From JAAXKN01 sp036261625 (lineage in GTDB: Bacteria > Bacteroidota > Ignavibacteria > Ignavibacteriales > SURF-24): a stretch of DNA of 64,000 nt. Below, piece after piece: positions 27,485-36,049 of the stretch. A program made the translations under genes and the position numbers. The DNA lies in assembly GCA_036261625.1 (NCBI GenBank), contig DATAKL010000057.1, positions 1 through 64,000 on the forward strand, in the 5' to 3' direction. Numbering within the stretch: position 1 is the first letter of the stretch; each line of letters begins with the position of its first letter. The notes beneath the pieces are model-generated. The model was not told the origin of the DNA, searched no databases, and worked only from the letters and a program-made list of their open reading frames with translations.

Positions 27485-27997
27485 TTATTTAAGTTTTTGT
27501 AGTACAAGGTTTGTAATATCGTATTTTTCTTTGGCGTACAGGAAGAGAACATCACCGCTTCTGTCGAATACAAAATCGAGATCCTGTTCCTCGGCAACTT
27601 TTTTAATGGAGTCGAAAACCCGGTTCTGAATCGGTTTCATCAGCTCGTCCTGTTTCTGGAAGAGTTCACCGTTAGTGCCGAATTTTTTCTGCCTGTAGTC
27701 GTTCATTTTCTCTTCAAGCTTGACCAGCTCGGCTTCGGTTTCAGCCCTGGTCTGATCGCTCATGATAAGCTTGCGCTTTTCATAATCGTCGTACTTGTCT
27801 TTCCAGTCCTTCTCAAGCTTGTTGAGCTCTGTCTGCCAGTCCTTTATAAGGGCGTCCAGTTTCTGCTGTGCGTCCTGCGCATCGGGCAGCTTATCCATGA
27901 TAGTGTCAGAATCGACGTAGCCGATCTTCAGCTGTGCATGGGCAAGCTGAGTTAAACCGAAGAAGAATAGAGAAACTAAGAAAGCATATTTTTTCAT
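27485..27997 (-). CDS. OmpH/Skp-family periplasmic chaperone, copy 2
   Basis: This 170-residue protein has a signal peptide (MKKYAFLVSLFFFG, then LAHAQ) and the OmpH pattern: LKIGYVDSDTIMDKLP at the start of the mature protein, a long charged coiled coil, then a beta segment (LDFVFDRSGDVLFLY). Skp trimers carry unfolded outer-membrane proteins across the periplasm. It is a paralogue of the gene immediately upstream, and both sit between bamA and lpxD. Confidence 0.9.
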   Translation of the reverse strand: MKKYAFLVSLFFFGLTQLAHAQLKIGYVDSDTIMDKLPDAQDAQQKLDALIKDWQTELNKLEKDWKDKYDDYEKRKLIMSDQTRAETEAELVKLEEKMNDYRQKKFGTNGELFQKQDELMKPIQNRVFDSIKKVAEEQDLDFVFDRSGDVLFLYAKEKYDITNLVLQKLK

Positions 27998-28025
27998 TAT
28001 AAGTACCTAATGTTTATAAGAGTAA

Positions 28026-28559
28026 TTATTTTCCTCTTTTAAGTTTATCGAGCACCTTGTAGGTAATGTCATACGTATTGTCTGCATAGAGAAGAACAAC
28101 ATCGCCTGTCTTGTCGAATACGAAGTTCATGCCTTCATCTTTTGCAACTGCCTGGATTCCTTTTAAGATCTTTTCTTTAACAGGAGCAAAGAGTTCGTCT
28201 GATTTTTTTGCGAGTTCGCCCTGCTGTCCGAATTTCTGCTGCTTGTAGTTTTCAAGTTCCTGCTGCTTTGTTACAAATTTCTGCTGAGCTTCCTTCTGCT
28301 GATTCGGGTTCATTTTAGCCTGCTGCTTCTGGAAATCGTTGTACATCTGCTGAAGCTGTGCTGTAAGGCTGTCTACGTGAGCATAGTACTGCTTTGTAAG
28401 ATCATCAAGGTCCCCCTGAGCTTTAATTGCCTCAGGCAAAGCTTTCAGGATTGTCTGGGAATCCACATAGCCGATCTTCTGAGCGGTACTAGGTGTCTGA
28501 GCAAACAGACTGATTGACCCGGTAAGTAATACAGCGGTAATTAAAAGGAATTTTTTCAC
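28026..28559 (-). CDS. OmpH/Skp-family periplasmic chaperone, copy 1
   Basis: This 177-residue protein has a signal peptide (FLLITAVLLTGSISLFAQ), the QKIGYVDSQTILKALPEA entry segment, a glutamine-rich coiled-coil tentacle (about 50-125) and the MNFVFDKTGDVVLLY core strand. It is closely similar in layout to the next gene, from which it is separated by 28 bases, so the pair looks like an old tandem duplication that is common in this phylum. Confidence 0.9.
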   Translation of the reverse strand: MKKFLLITAVLLTGSISLFAQTPSTAQKIGYVDSQTILKALPEAIKAQGDLDDLTKQYYAHVDSLTAQLQQMYNDFQKQQAKMNPNQQKEAQQKFVTKQQELENYKQQKFGQQGELAKKSDELFAPVKEKILKGIQAVAKDEGMNFVFDKTGDVVLLYADNTYDITYKVLDKLKRGK

Positions 28560-28656
28560 TTTAACCTCATTTTTCTAGTGTTATTGTTTTTATGTTAATT
28601 GAATTGTCAGATCTGTTAAACTTTCTTTATCAGTATTGTAAAGTCTCCCTGTGGAC

Positions 28657-31167
28657 TTAAAAGCCACGTCCGAACTGGAAGTGGAACAGCCATGCCGGAG
28701 GCTTTCCGTCGACGCTCATTCTGTCGAATCCATAACCCAGGTCGAATCCGATAAGACCGATCGGATTAATCAAAATTCTTGCTCCCACGCCGGCCGAGCG
28801 CTTAAGATCGAAGAGGTTGGCATCCTGGCTGATCTCAGACCATACGTTTCCGGCCTCGGCAAAACCGAGTATATAAATCGGAATCGGCTCGAGTGCCAGG
28901 GCAGCTCTTAATTCCATGGTATAACGTGCCATGACGTTGCCGCCCAGATTATCGCCGGTGGATGTCTTTGGACCAATGGTTCTGTCGTCGTAACCTCTTA
29001 GAGGTGTTGTGGCAATAACAAGACCGTTGCCGCCCATGAAGAACTTTTCAAACGGGTTGATTTTTAATTTTGTCTGCTGGTCGAACTCGTTCATGTAGCC
29101 CAGGTCCGCAACAGTATACAAGGCAATGCGGTTTGTGTTGAAAAGCCTCTTATACCACTCGGCCTTAAACTGAACCTTGTAGTAGTTAAGATCGCCGGGC
29201 AGAAACGGCCCGCCGGAGAGTTCGCCATCCAGGACCACGGAAGAACCCGTTGAAGGGAAGATCGGGTTGTCAATATTTTTTCTGGTGATTGTGCCGCCAA
29301 GAGTAAACTGTTCAGATTTGCCTTCCCTGTAATAGCCGCCGCCGTTTACGATGTCGTTATTCTGATACTTGAATGTTCCCTGCACATTGAAGTAATGGTC
29401 GGGCCATGTTAGGCGCCTTCCCAGTCTTACTGAACCGCCGTACTGGCTTAAATCATAGTAGTAAGCCTGTCTTGTATCAAAGACCTCAAAGCCGAGCAGT
29501 GTCGGGGTATCGTAGAGCCACGGTTCTGTAAAGCCTAAAGTAAAGGTTCTGTAGAAATTGCCCACACCGAACTGCCAGTTGAAATTGAGTATCTGGCCGC
29601 CGCCTAACTTGAACGGATTTGCAATAGAGAAGTTTGTAAGCGTTACCCCTACCGAGCCCGAAAAACCGAAGCTTCCCGAGTAGCCGATTGAAGCATTCAG
29701 ATAATCGCTCGACTTTTCCTCCACCTTATAAGTAACGTTCACCGTAGAGTCGTTTGAAGGGAAGTAGTCGGCACCTTCTTTATATAGTTTTTCCACGTTA
29801 AAGTACTGCAGGTTTGCGAGCTGCTGAAGGCTTGTCATAATTGCACTTCTGCTGAAATAAAAAGTGGGGACCGTGTAGAGCTCTCTTCTAATGACCTTGT
29901 CTTCGGTTTTATCGTTGCCCTGAATATCAACCCTTCCGATCTTGAACTGGTTGCCTTCGGTTACCATGATATCCAGATCCACAGAATCTTTTCCAACCTT
30001 TATCTCATTAGCCTTGAAATTACTCATCAGGTATCCGTTATCCTGGTAGAGGGCTGCAACGTCATTCTGCTTTTCGTTGCCGCGCAGATTCTGCATGAAT
30101 TTCTCGTAATTATAGATGTCGCCTTTTTTGAATCCGAGGCGGTCATTTAATGCTGTCGTGTCGTATACGGTATTTCCTTCCCAGACAATGTTTCTGATTT
30201 TGTACTGAGGGCCTTCAGAAACTCTGATTAAAACCTCAACATCCTTCTTGTTATTGCTGAAGATGAGCGAGTCGGAAAGAATTTCCATATCGCGGAAGCC
30301 GTGAGCCTTGTAATAATCGACAAGAAGCTTTTTGTCGTCTTCAAACTTTTTCTTATTTAACTTTGCGCTGCTCCAGAACTTCCACCATTTGGCTTCATTG
30401 GTTTCCTTGAGAGCTCCCTTAAGGTCGCCCTCAGAAATGGATTTATTCCCCTCGAAAGCTATTTTTCTTACCGTAACCTTGCTGCCCTCGTCAATTTTGA
30501 ATTTAACCAGGACCCTTTCCCTTAACTTCTGGACAAGGTTTGTAGGGTTATCCTTTATGTTGTAAGTTGTGGTATACTCATCTGAAAAGTCCTGGTTATT
30601 GTGCCAGACCGCCTTTATTTCATCTCCTGTGGTATCGGCCGAAAGGAAGCTGTAGCGGAGGATGCTGATTTTTGCGTTAAGGAGCCCCTCGTCGTCATAA
30701 AGGCCCTGGATTCTGGTCTTTGCGTTGTAGAGGTCCTGAGGTTTAAGGATCTGCCCGCGTACGAAGCTGACCTTGGCTTCAATATCCTTGTCGCTGATGT
30801 CGTCGTTACCCTCGAAGACCACTTTTTCAACTCTCGGGTACTCCTGCACCTTAATCAAGAGGAAGACGCCGTTTGCGAGCTGCTTGTCGATTAAGATCTG
30901 AACGTCGGAGAAGATGTTGAGAGCCCAGAGGTGTCTGATGGCATTGATGGTCTGGTCGCCAGGGATTTCAATCTCATCGCCGACCTTAAGTCCGCTGTTT
31001 GCAATAATGGTAGATGCATCGGCTGACTTATTTCCCTCGACTGAAATACCCAGCACCTTGTACTGCTGTCTGCCGGTTGCCTCTTGTGCAAAAGAGCAGA
31101 GTGAAAGAGCTATAAATAAAGCCACTAGACCGGATAAAAACGGTGTATTAAAACGAAATTTTGTCAT
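28657..31167 (-). CDS. bamA: Outer-membrane protein assembly factor BamA
   Basis: BamA is the Omp85 core of the outer-membrane protein insertase. The 836-residue protein has a signal peptide, five POTRA domains (about 35-440, beginning QYKVLGISVEGNKSADAST) and a C-terminal 16-strand barrel from about residue 490. Barrel features include the loop-6 region near GGNGLVIATTPLRGYDDR with the conserved RGY-type motif, and a final strand ending LFHFQFGRGF with a terminal aromatic. The gene starts two bases after uppS ends. Confidence 0.95.
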   Translation of the reverse strand: MTKFRFNTPFLSGLVALFIALSLCSFAQEATGRQQYKVLGISVEGNKSADASTIIANSGLKVGDEIEIPGDQTINAIRHLWALNIFSDVQILIDKQLANGVFLLIKVQEYPRVEKVVFEGNDDISDKDIEAKVSFVRGQILKPQDLYNAKTRIQGLYDDEGLLNAKISILRYSFLSADTTGDEIKAVWHNNQDFSDEYTTTYNIKDNPTNLVQKLRERVLVKFKIDEGSKVTVRKIAFEGNKSISEGDLKGALKETNEAKWWKFWSSAKLNKKKFEDDKKLLVDYYKAHGFRDMEILSDSLIFSNNKKDVEVLIRVSEGPQYKIRNIVWEGNTVYDTTALNDRLGFKKGDIYNYEKFMQNLRGNEKQNDVAALYQDNGYLMSNFKANEIKVGKDSVDLDIMVTEGNQFKIGRVDIQGNDKTEDKVIRRELYTVPTFYFSRSAIMTSLQQLANLQYFNVEKLYKEGADYFPSNDSTVNVTYKVEEKSSDYLNASIGYSGSFGFSGSVGVTLTNFSIANPFKLGGGQILNFNWQFGVGNFYRTFTLGFTEPWLYDTPTLLGFEVFDTRQAYYYDLSQYGGSVRLGRRLTWPDHYFNVQGTFKYQNNDIVNGGGYYREGKSEQFTLGGTITRKNIDNPIFPSTGSSVVLDGELSGGPFLPGDLNYYKVQFKAEWYKRLFNTNRIALYTVADLGYMNEFDQQTKLKINPFEKFFMGGNGLVIATTPLRGYDDRTIGPKTSTGDNLGGNVMARYTMELRAALALEPIPIYILGFAEAGNVWSEISQDANLFDLKRSAGVGARILINPIGLIGFDLGYGFDRMSVDGKPPAWLFHFQFGRGF

Positions 31168-31169
31168 TC

Positions 31170-31955
31170 TTAAACCTTTGAAGTTCTGGATATTTGTTCA
31201 CTGACAAGGCCGAACCTGCGTTCCCTTTTCTGGTAGTCTTTAATGGCTTCATAAAGATGCTGGCGTTTGAATTCGGGCCAAAGAACATCTGTAATAAAGA
31301 ATTCCGAATACGCGATCTGCCAGAGCAGGAAGTTGCTGAGGCGGAATTCTCCGCCGCTTCTGATCAGCAGATCCGGATCGGGCATATTACCCGTGGTCAG
31401 GAAAGAAGAAAAAAGAGACTCGGTTACTTCTTCGGACCTAATTTTGCCGTCTTTTACCATACCGGCAATCTTTTTTGCAGCCTCAAGTATCTCCCAGCGG
31501 CCGCTGTAGCTAAGAGCAAGGTTGAGTGTCAGGGCCGAATTGCCTGAAGTCTTCTCAATTGCCTGCTCAAGTTCCTGACGCACTAAATCCGGAAGAGATT
31601 CCCTGTCGCCAATAGTCGAAAGCCTGACATTGTTTGCATGAAGTTCGTTTGTTTCATTCTGCAGACTTTTGACAATCAGCCTCATTAAAGTAGTAATTTC
31701 ATCTTTAGGTCTTTTCCAGTTTTCAGTGGAAAATGTATAAAGGGTGAGATATTTGACACCCAGGCCGACGCATGCCTTCACGATATCCCGCACGGTCTCA
31801 ACGCCCTGTTTGTGACCTGCGGCTCTCGGCAGGCCCCGCTTGCGTGCCCATCTGCCATTCCCGTCCATTATAATTGCAATGTGCCGGGGAATATCGCCTG
31901 ACTTTTTTAATGAATTCTGAGCCTTTAAGTCTAAATCTTTTTCTTCTTTTGCCAA
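31170..31955 (-). CDS. uppS: Isoprenyl transferase (undecaprenyl diphosphate synthase)
   Basis: This cis-prenyltransferase (261 residues) makes the C55 lipid carrier for peptidoglycan and lipopolysaccharide. The signature IAIIMDGNGRWARKRG (about 27-42) includes catalytic Asp31, and the C-terminal segment holds LLIRSGGEFRLSNFLLWQ and the EFFITDVLWPEF motif. It heads the envelope operon. Its upstream region is a 661-base gene-free stretch. Confidence 0.94.
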   Translation of the reverse strand: MAKEEKDLDLKAQNSLKKSGDIPRHIAIIMDGNGRWARKRGLPRAAGHKQGVETVRDIVKACVGLGVKYLTLYTFSTENWKRPKDEITTLMRLIVKSLQNETNELHANNVRLSTIGDRESLPDLVRQELEQAIEKTSGNSALTLNLALSYSGRWEILEAAKKIAGMVKDGKIRSEEVTESLFSSFLTTGNMPDPDLLIRSGGEFRLSNFLLWQIAYSEFFITDVLWPEFKRQHLYEAIKDYQKRERRFGLVSEQISRTSKV

Positions 31956-32616
31956 TTTTACTCTATAAAATCAATTAGAACTCAAAAAATACTTTAACGG
32001 ACATAAAATGTCAAGGTAATAGAGCTCTGAAACAGCCCGCCAGTTATTTCTTTAAGTGCTTATAATGAAAATAATTATTGATAGTGCAAAGTTCATGAGC
32101 CCGGAGCTAATAGTCAATTCAATTTTACGGTCATATGACGCCCGCCACAGAGACTATCTGCTCCAGCTCCCGGGATAGCTCTCTTTATGCTTCTCTGCAC
32201 CCACGGCTTTGACTAAAGCCATTAAGACTGCTGTTTAGACATTGGGATAAAGGATTTTGTTTCTGAAAAATAGAAATGCACACTTTTTAGAATGAATCAT
32301 CAGCCTCCGGAGGGGTAAAATCTTCATGAAGACTGATGATTCAGTATGAAGGAGGAATAAATAAAGCGAAATATTCTGCTAAAGTGGAACATACAGGCCT
32401 TTTGACCGGCAGAGGGGCACACGGCAGAAGTCTTCAGTGTAAATTCTAATGTTTTAACCGCTGAAAAATTAAAAGAGTTCCTCTTCCTGTTGCCATGCTT
32501 TTTAGTATCATGCCTCGAAAGGGAACAGCAGAAATCCTGATTTGAGTAAAGTGCCTGAAAAAAATGCCTGAAAAGCTAAAAAGGAGTATTAACACACATG
32601 CGGAAAAGGAGAATTA
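31956..32616. other. 661-base region without a recognisable gene
   Basis: No reading frame with family features is seen on either strand. The first part should hold the uppS promoter on the minus strand. A symmetrical element lies at 32293-32343. Two Shine-Dalgarno-like strings on the plus strand (GGAGG near 32353 and AAGGAG near 32582) are not followed by credible genes; the second leads to a frame of only about 14 codons. A small RNA could lie here, but nothing seen proves it. Confidence 0.5.
32293..32343. repeat. Three-way-junction palindrome
   Basis: TGAATCATCAG (32293-32303) pairs perfectly with CTGATGATTCA (32333-32343). Inside this 11-bp outer stem are two further perfect palindromes, CCTCCGGAGG (32304-32313) and TCTTCATGAAGA (32321-32332). 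Together they can fold as an outer stem with two inner hairpins. There is no T-tract on either side. The role is unknown: a small RNA core, an operator array or a mobile-element remnant. Confidence 0.55.
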
Positions 32617-33057
32617 TCACCGGTTCAGAAAGCTGCTGTTAAATCCCTGCTGCCCTTTCCGGGGCAGTTCACTTGAACTAATGCCGCTCAGGACTACAAG
32701 TTTAATGTTCTTTCTGGCATCATCTGTAAGTGCCTCCATGGTCAGCTTTGCCCTGGATATGTTCTGCTGATCGACCCCAATAAAGAGCACAACATTCTTA
32801 TTGCTGAATCGGGTCTGCCTGGTTGCCAGATAGTTAAGCTTGCTGAATATCCTCCTGTCATCCAGGTCCTGCTCTGAAAGCACTATGCCCAGGGCATATT
32901 TCTTGTCGTACCTTCCGACGGCATCCACGCTATAGGTTCCCACCGGATCCGGTGACGGAAGATATGTGCCGTATTTTCTGCTGACTGTAAGATAACCGTT
33001 CTGCCAGAAATGCTTAATGAGCTGATCTACACTTTCTCTTTTTGAATTACTGTTCAT
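32617..33057 (-). CDS. Unrecognised protein, possible degenerate PD-(D/E)XK fold
   Basis: The 146-residue protein has no signal peptide or membrane segment. The order of predicted elements resembles a restriction-endonuclease-like core: helix (SVDQLIKHFWQNG), strands (YLTVSRKYGTYLP), an aspartate strand (YSVDAVGRYD), a third strand (YALGIVLSEQD), then helix (IFSKLNYLATRQTRF) and strand (NVVLFIGVD). The third strand has LSEQ where an active nuclease would have ExK, so if the fold is right the enzyme may be inactive or altered. It lies third in the lexA-WYL direction, 106 bases after the WYL gene. This is inference from pattern only. Confidence 0.5.
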   Translation of the reverse strand: MNSNSKRESVDQLIKHFWQNGYLTVSRKYGTYLPSPDPVGTYSVDAVGRYDKKYALGIVLSEQDLDDRRIFSKLNYLATRQTRFSNKNVVLFIGVDQQNISRAKLTMEALTDDARKNIKLVVLSGISSSELPRKGQQGFNSSFLNR

Positions 33058-33163
33058 AACCTCTCTCTTTCTCTTCTGTCAAATCAAATCTATATAAATA
33101 TCAACGAATAAAACACAAACGAACACTAACACAAAACGGTATTGGTCTTTCTTTCTTTGAGTG

Positions 33164-33412
33164 CTAGTTTATTTTGGATGCAATCGGTAAAATCGGGGAA
33201 AACCTGTTTCTGTAGAGAATCTTTATATTTGCTATTCTTGCAAATTCGTACTTTTTTATCTCATTGCTTAAGTTTGTTTTCCCGTAGATTACTTTCTGTC
33301 CGTTCTGATCATAGCTTAAAAAGTAAGGATCGAGCACGATCTCCTGAAGACCGTAAAGAAACTTAATCTTAAATCTGTTGTAAATTGCCGAAGTAAAAAT
33401 CTGTGATTTCAT
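33164..33412 (-). CDS. Stand-alone WYL-domain protein
   Basis: The 82-residue product matches the layout of a single WYL domain: an N-terminal amphipathic segment, FLYG near residue 20, LDPYFLSYDQNGQKVIYG in the central strands, and a last strand with KKYEFARIANIKILYRN. WYL domains bind ligands or nucleic acid and usually follow a winged helix in transcription factors of DNA-damage and phage-defence systems. Here no DNA-binding part is attached. It begins nine bases after the lexA stop with an AGGGGA ribosome binding site, so it is almost certainly cotranscribed with lexA. The family assignment is by eye. Confidence 0.6.
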   Translation of the reverse strand: MKSQIFTSAIYNRFKIKFLYGLQEIVLDPYFLSYDQNGQKVIYGKTNLSNEIKKYEFARIANIKILYRNRFSPILPIASKIN

Positions 33413-33421
33413 TGTTTTCCC

Positions 33422-34084
33422 CTAATTATACCATCTAATGACACCGACTACTTTACCGACTATTGAAAAATCCTCCCTGTGGTGAACCGGAATGGGGGGA
33501 TAGCTGCTGTTTTCGGGCACGAGATAAACCTCGTCGCCTCTTTTTTCAAATCTTTTTACCGTTGCCTCATCGCCAAGGAGCGCCACAACAATTTCTCCGT
33601 TTAAGGCGTCATGCCTGGGGCTGATTATGATCAAGTCCCCTTCGAAAATGCCCGCGTTGATCATGCTGTCGCCTTTTACCTTGAGGGCAAAGCATCCTGC
33701 ACTGTTCTTTACAACAGATGAATCTATTACAACACTGCCGTCAATATTTTCAACTGCCAGAATCGGCATTCCTGCCGCCACACGGCCTATTACAGGTACC
33801 TGGCTGAAGCCTTCAAAAACCTCTTCGGCAAAGGAACTGTTTTTCTCTAAAGAGTCATCAGGCACTTTAGCATTCGTAAGTGAAAGCGCACGGCTGATGT
33901 TGCTGCCTATGGTCAGATACCCCTTTTTGCTTAAGGCATCCAGGTGGCGTTTTACTCCGAAGGTTGAGGCTATGGAGAAATTCTTCCCGATTTCCCTTAA
34001 AGTAGGGGCATATCCGTTCTGCCGGATGTAATTCTCAATGAAACTCAGGATTTCTTCCTGCCTGTCGGTCAGTTTGTTTTTCAT
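33422..34084 (-). CDS. lexA: LexA repressor
   Basis: LexA represses the SOS response and cleaves itself when RecA is activated. The 220-residue protein has the winged-helix DNA-binding domain (PTLREIGKNF...GVKRHLDALSKKGYL, about 27-57), the cleavage bond Ala104-Gly105 in RVAAGMP, the catalytic serine in KGDSMINAG (Ser140) and the general-base lysine in DEATVKRF (Lys177). A promoter with an internal palindrome lies directly upstream and suggests autoregulation. It is followed closely by the WYL gene. Confidence 0.95.
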   Translation of the reverse strand: MKNKLTDRQEEILSFIENYIRQNGYAPTLREIGKNFSIASTFGVKRHLDALSKKGYLTIGSNISRALSLTNAKVPDDSLEKNSSFAEEVFEGFSQVPVIGRVAAGMPILAVENIDGSVVIDSSVVKNSAGCFALKVKGDSMINAGIFEGDLIIISPRHDALNGEIVVALLGDEATVKRFEKRGDEVYLVPENSSYPPIPVHHREDFSIVGKVVGVIRWYN

Positions 34085-34107
34085 ATAGTGCTCAATTATT
34101 TACTACA

Positions 34108-34136
34108 ATAATAGTAAACAATTGTTCACTTGTCAA
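34108..34136 (-). promoter_or_regulatory. lexA promoter with candidate LexA operator
   Basis: Read on the minus strand, TTGACA (34131-34136) and TATTAT (34108-34113) are spaced by exactly 17 bases, a near-consensus sigma-70-type promoter. The spacer contains GTGAACAATTGTTTAC (34114-34129 on the plus strand as GTAAACAATTGTTCAC), a nearly perfect 16-base palindrome with one mismatched pair. Its place between the -35 and -10 boxes is ideal for repression. That LexA binds it is inference from position. Confidence 0.72.
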
Positions 34137-34250
34137 GAAAATTTCAGAAAAAATAATATTTATTTTCTGCGATTACGGCTTAAAAACGAAGATTTTGAAA
34201 TTTTTTAGTGCAATTTTTTGGGGAGAGGAGGAAAAGTGCCGCAGAAAATC

Positions 34251-34279
34251 AAAAAGCCGGAGTGCAGCTCCGGCTTTTT
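34251..34279. terminator. Terminator after menD
   Basis: AAAAAGCCGGAG and CTCCGGCTTTTT form a perfect stem around a four-base loop, with A/T runs on both sides. It lies 13 bases past the menD stop on the minus strand and insulates the men genes from the lexA promoter. Confidence 0.9.
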
Positions 34280-34291
34280 CTAAAAAAGATT

Positions 34292-36049
34292 TCAGAGAAG
34301 CGATCTGCCCACTTCATCCCAGTAGCGCCTTCTTAAAGAAGTGGAGGTTTTGGAATCAGTCTTCAGGTGCAGAACTGAAAGTCCAGTATGGTTTAGTGCC
34401 CTGCTGAAGGCACTTCGGAACTCTTCCCAGCTTTTAATGTCCAGAAACTCACCGCCGTAGCCCTGAACGAAATACGAAAAGTCCAGTTCATGCGGCGTCT
34501 GGAAGCAGTCGCGGAAGAGCTCTTCTTTGCATGAAGCAACAGGGAGCATCTCAAAAATGCCGCCTCCGTCGTTATTTATCAGCACAACAACAAGCGGTAT
34601 TGAATACTTCTTTGAAGCAAGCAGACCGTTGAGGTCGTAGTAGAAAGCCAGGTCACCTGTAATCATAACAGTAGGCTTTCCTGAGGCCCGTGACAGGCCC
34701 AGGGCAGTGGAAGTAATTCCGTCAATTCCGCTTGCGCCTCTGTTATTAAATACCGTAACTGAAGCCCCGAGCTTTGGGGAAAAGTAATCCAGATCGCGTA
34801 CAGGCATGCTGTTGGATATCATGAGATTTGAATTATGGGGCATCATGCTGAGGGTTTCAGTGAATATTCTGCCTTCGAAGGGGAAGGAGGCCTGAAGTAT
34901 TAACTCACCTTTCAGTTCTTCAGCTTTTTGTTCTGCCCTCCTGAAAAGATCGAGATATTCTGAATCCCGGCGCCTGAAGTTCTCAGCCTCAGCTCTTCTT
35001 ATAATTTCACTTAAGAAGCCTTCTGCCTCCATGGGCAGGACCCCTCTGGCCTTGCCGAAAGGATCAAAAAGAGTGCCTCTTTCATTTATCAGGTAATAGT
35101 CTGATGAGGTTTTCTCCAGAAAAATTTCCATTCCTTTGGAAGTCATTGTACGTCCAAAGTGCAGTATCAGCTCCGGCTCGATTTTTTCAGAGAACTCTTT
35201 TGAACGGAGGAAGCCTTCAAAGTTAACGAATACGTTATCCTTATCGTGCCCTCCGTACCTGAGCTGTGATGCGCCATCGGCAAGTATGGGAACGTTGAAT
35301 ATGGAAGCCAGATGCTGAAGGCTGCATGCAAAATTCTCTTGCGGCTCGTCCGGGCCTGAGAGTATGATACATCTACCGGTTTTCTTCATCTTCCCGTAGA
35401 TTGTATCCAGGAGGTTTTCATCTGGAGAAGCCTTCCTGTCTTTTTCATAAGGCTTGAGGCTTAAATTTCGCAGGACTTCTTCATCTATTTCATCGGTAAA
35501 TACAAAAGGTTCAAGAGGTTTCCTAAAAGGGAAGTTCACATGGACTGGACCGATGCCATTGCTTTCATTAAAAGCCCTTTTAGCAAGCGTCTTTATATGC
35601 TCTAATTTCTTTTTTGTTACTCCGGGCAGCCCGGCATTAGTAAACCAGCAGATATGGTTTTTATAGATATTATTCTGATGAATTGTCTGGTTTGCTCCGC
35701 AGTCCTGAAGTTCAGGCGGCCGGTCTGCCGTACAGACAATTAAAGGTACGTTCTGCTGAAATGCTTCAATTATGGCAGGGTAAAACTCTGCCACAGCTGT
35801 TCCCGATGTACAGACAAGCGCAACGGGGGTTTTGGATGCCCTGGCAAGCCCAAGGGCAAAAAAGCCGTTTGAACGCTCGTCAACCAGAATGTGTGTCTGA
35901 ATGTCTTTGTTTGTGCTGAAAGCTAAGGTTAAGGGTGTGTTCCTCGAACCAGGGGAAATACATGCATATTTAACACCGTTATCAGCTAATTCCTTGACAA
36001 AAATCTCCGACCAGAGGCTATTACGGTTAACTTTTATTTTCATTCTCAA
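34292..36049 (-). CDS. menD: 2-succinyl-5-enolpyruvyl-6-hydroxy-3-cyclohexene-1-carboxylate synthase
   Basis: MenD is a thiamine-diphosphate enzyme joining isochorismate and 2-oxoglutarate. The 585-residue protein starts with the MenD signature CISPGSRNTPLTLAF and continues with the ThDP glutamate in TSGTAVAEFYPA. The C-terminal cofactor-binding region contains TGDLAFYYDLNGL and NNDGGGIFEMLP. It overlaps the 3' end of menF by 23 bases; a second ATG two codons on (36043) would also overlap. Confidence 0.95.
   Translation of the reverse strand: MRMKIKVNRNSLWSEIFVKELADNGVKYACISPGSRNTPLTLAFSTNKDIQTHILVDERSNGFFALGLARASKTPVALVCTSGTAVAEFYPAIIEAFQQNVPLIVCTADRPPELQDCGANQTIHQNNIYKNHICWFTNAGLPGVTKKKLEHIKTLAKRAFNESNGIGPVHVNFPFRKPLEPFVFTDEIDEEVLRNLSLKPYEKDRKASPDENLLDTIYGKMKKTGRCIILSGPDEPQENFACSLQHLASIFNVPILADGASQLRYGGHDKDNVFVNFEGFLRSKEFSEKIEPELILHFGRTMTSKGMEIFLEKTSSDYYLINERGTLFDPFGKARGVLPMEAEGFLSEIIRRAEAENFRRRDSEYLDLFRRAEQKAEELKGELILQASFPFEGRIFTETLSMMPHNSNLMISNSMPVRDLDYFSPKLGASVTVFNNRGASGIDGITSTALGLSRASGKPTVMITGDLAFYYDLNGLLASKKYSIPLVVVLINNDGGGIFEMLPVASCKEELFRDCFQTPHELDFSYFVQGYGGEFLDIKSWEEFRSAFSRALNHTGLSVLHLKTDSKTSTSLRRRYWDEVGRSLL

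Noticed and set aside
33159..33167. GAGTGCTAG, one half of a CIRCE-like site
   Set aside because: The opposite half-site TTAGCACTC is absent at the nine-base spacing, and the site lies at the end of the WYL gene.
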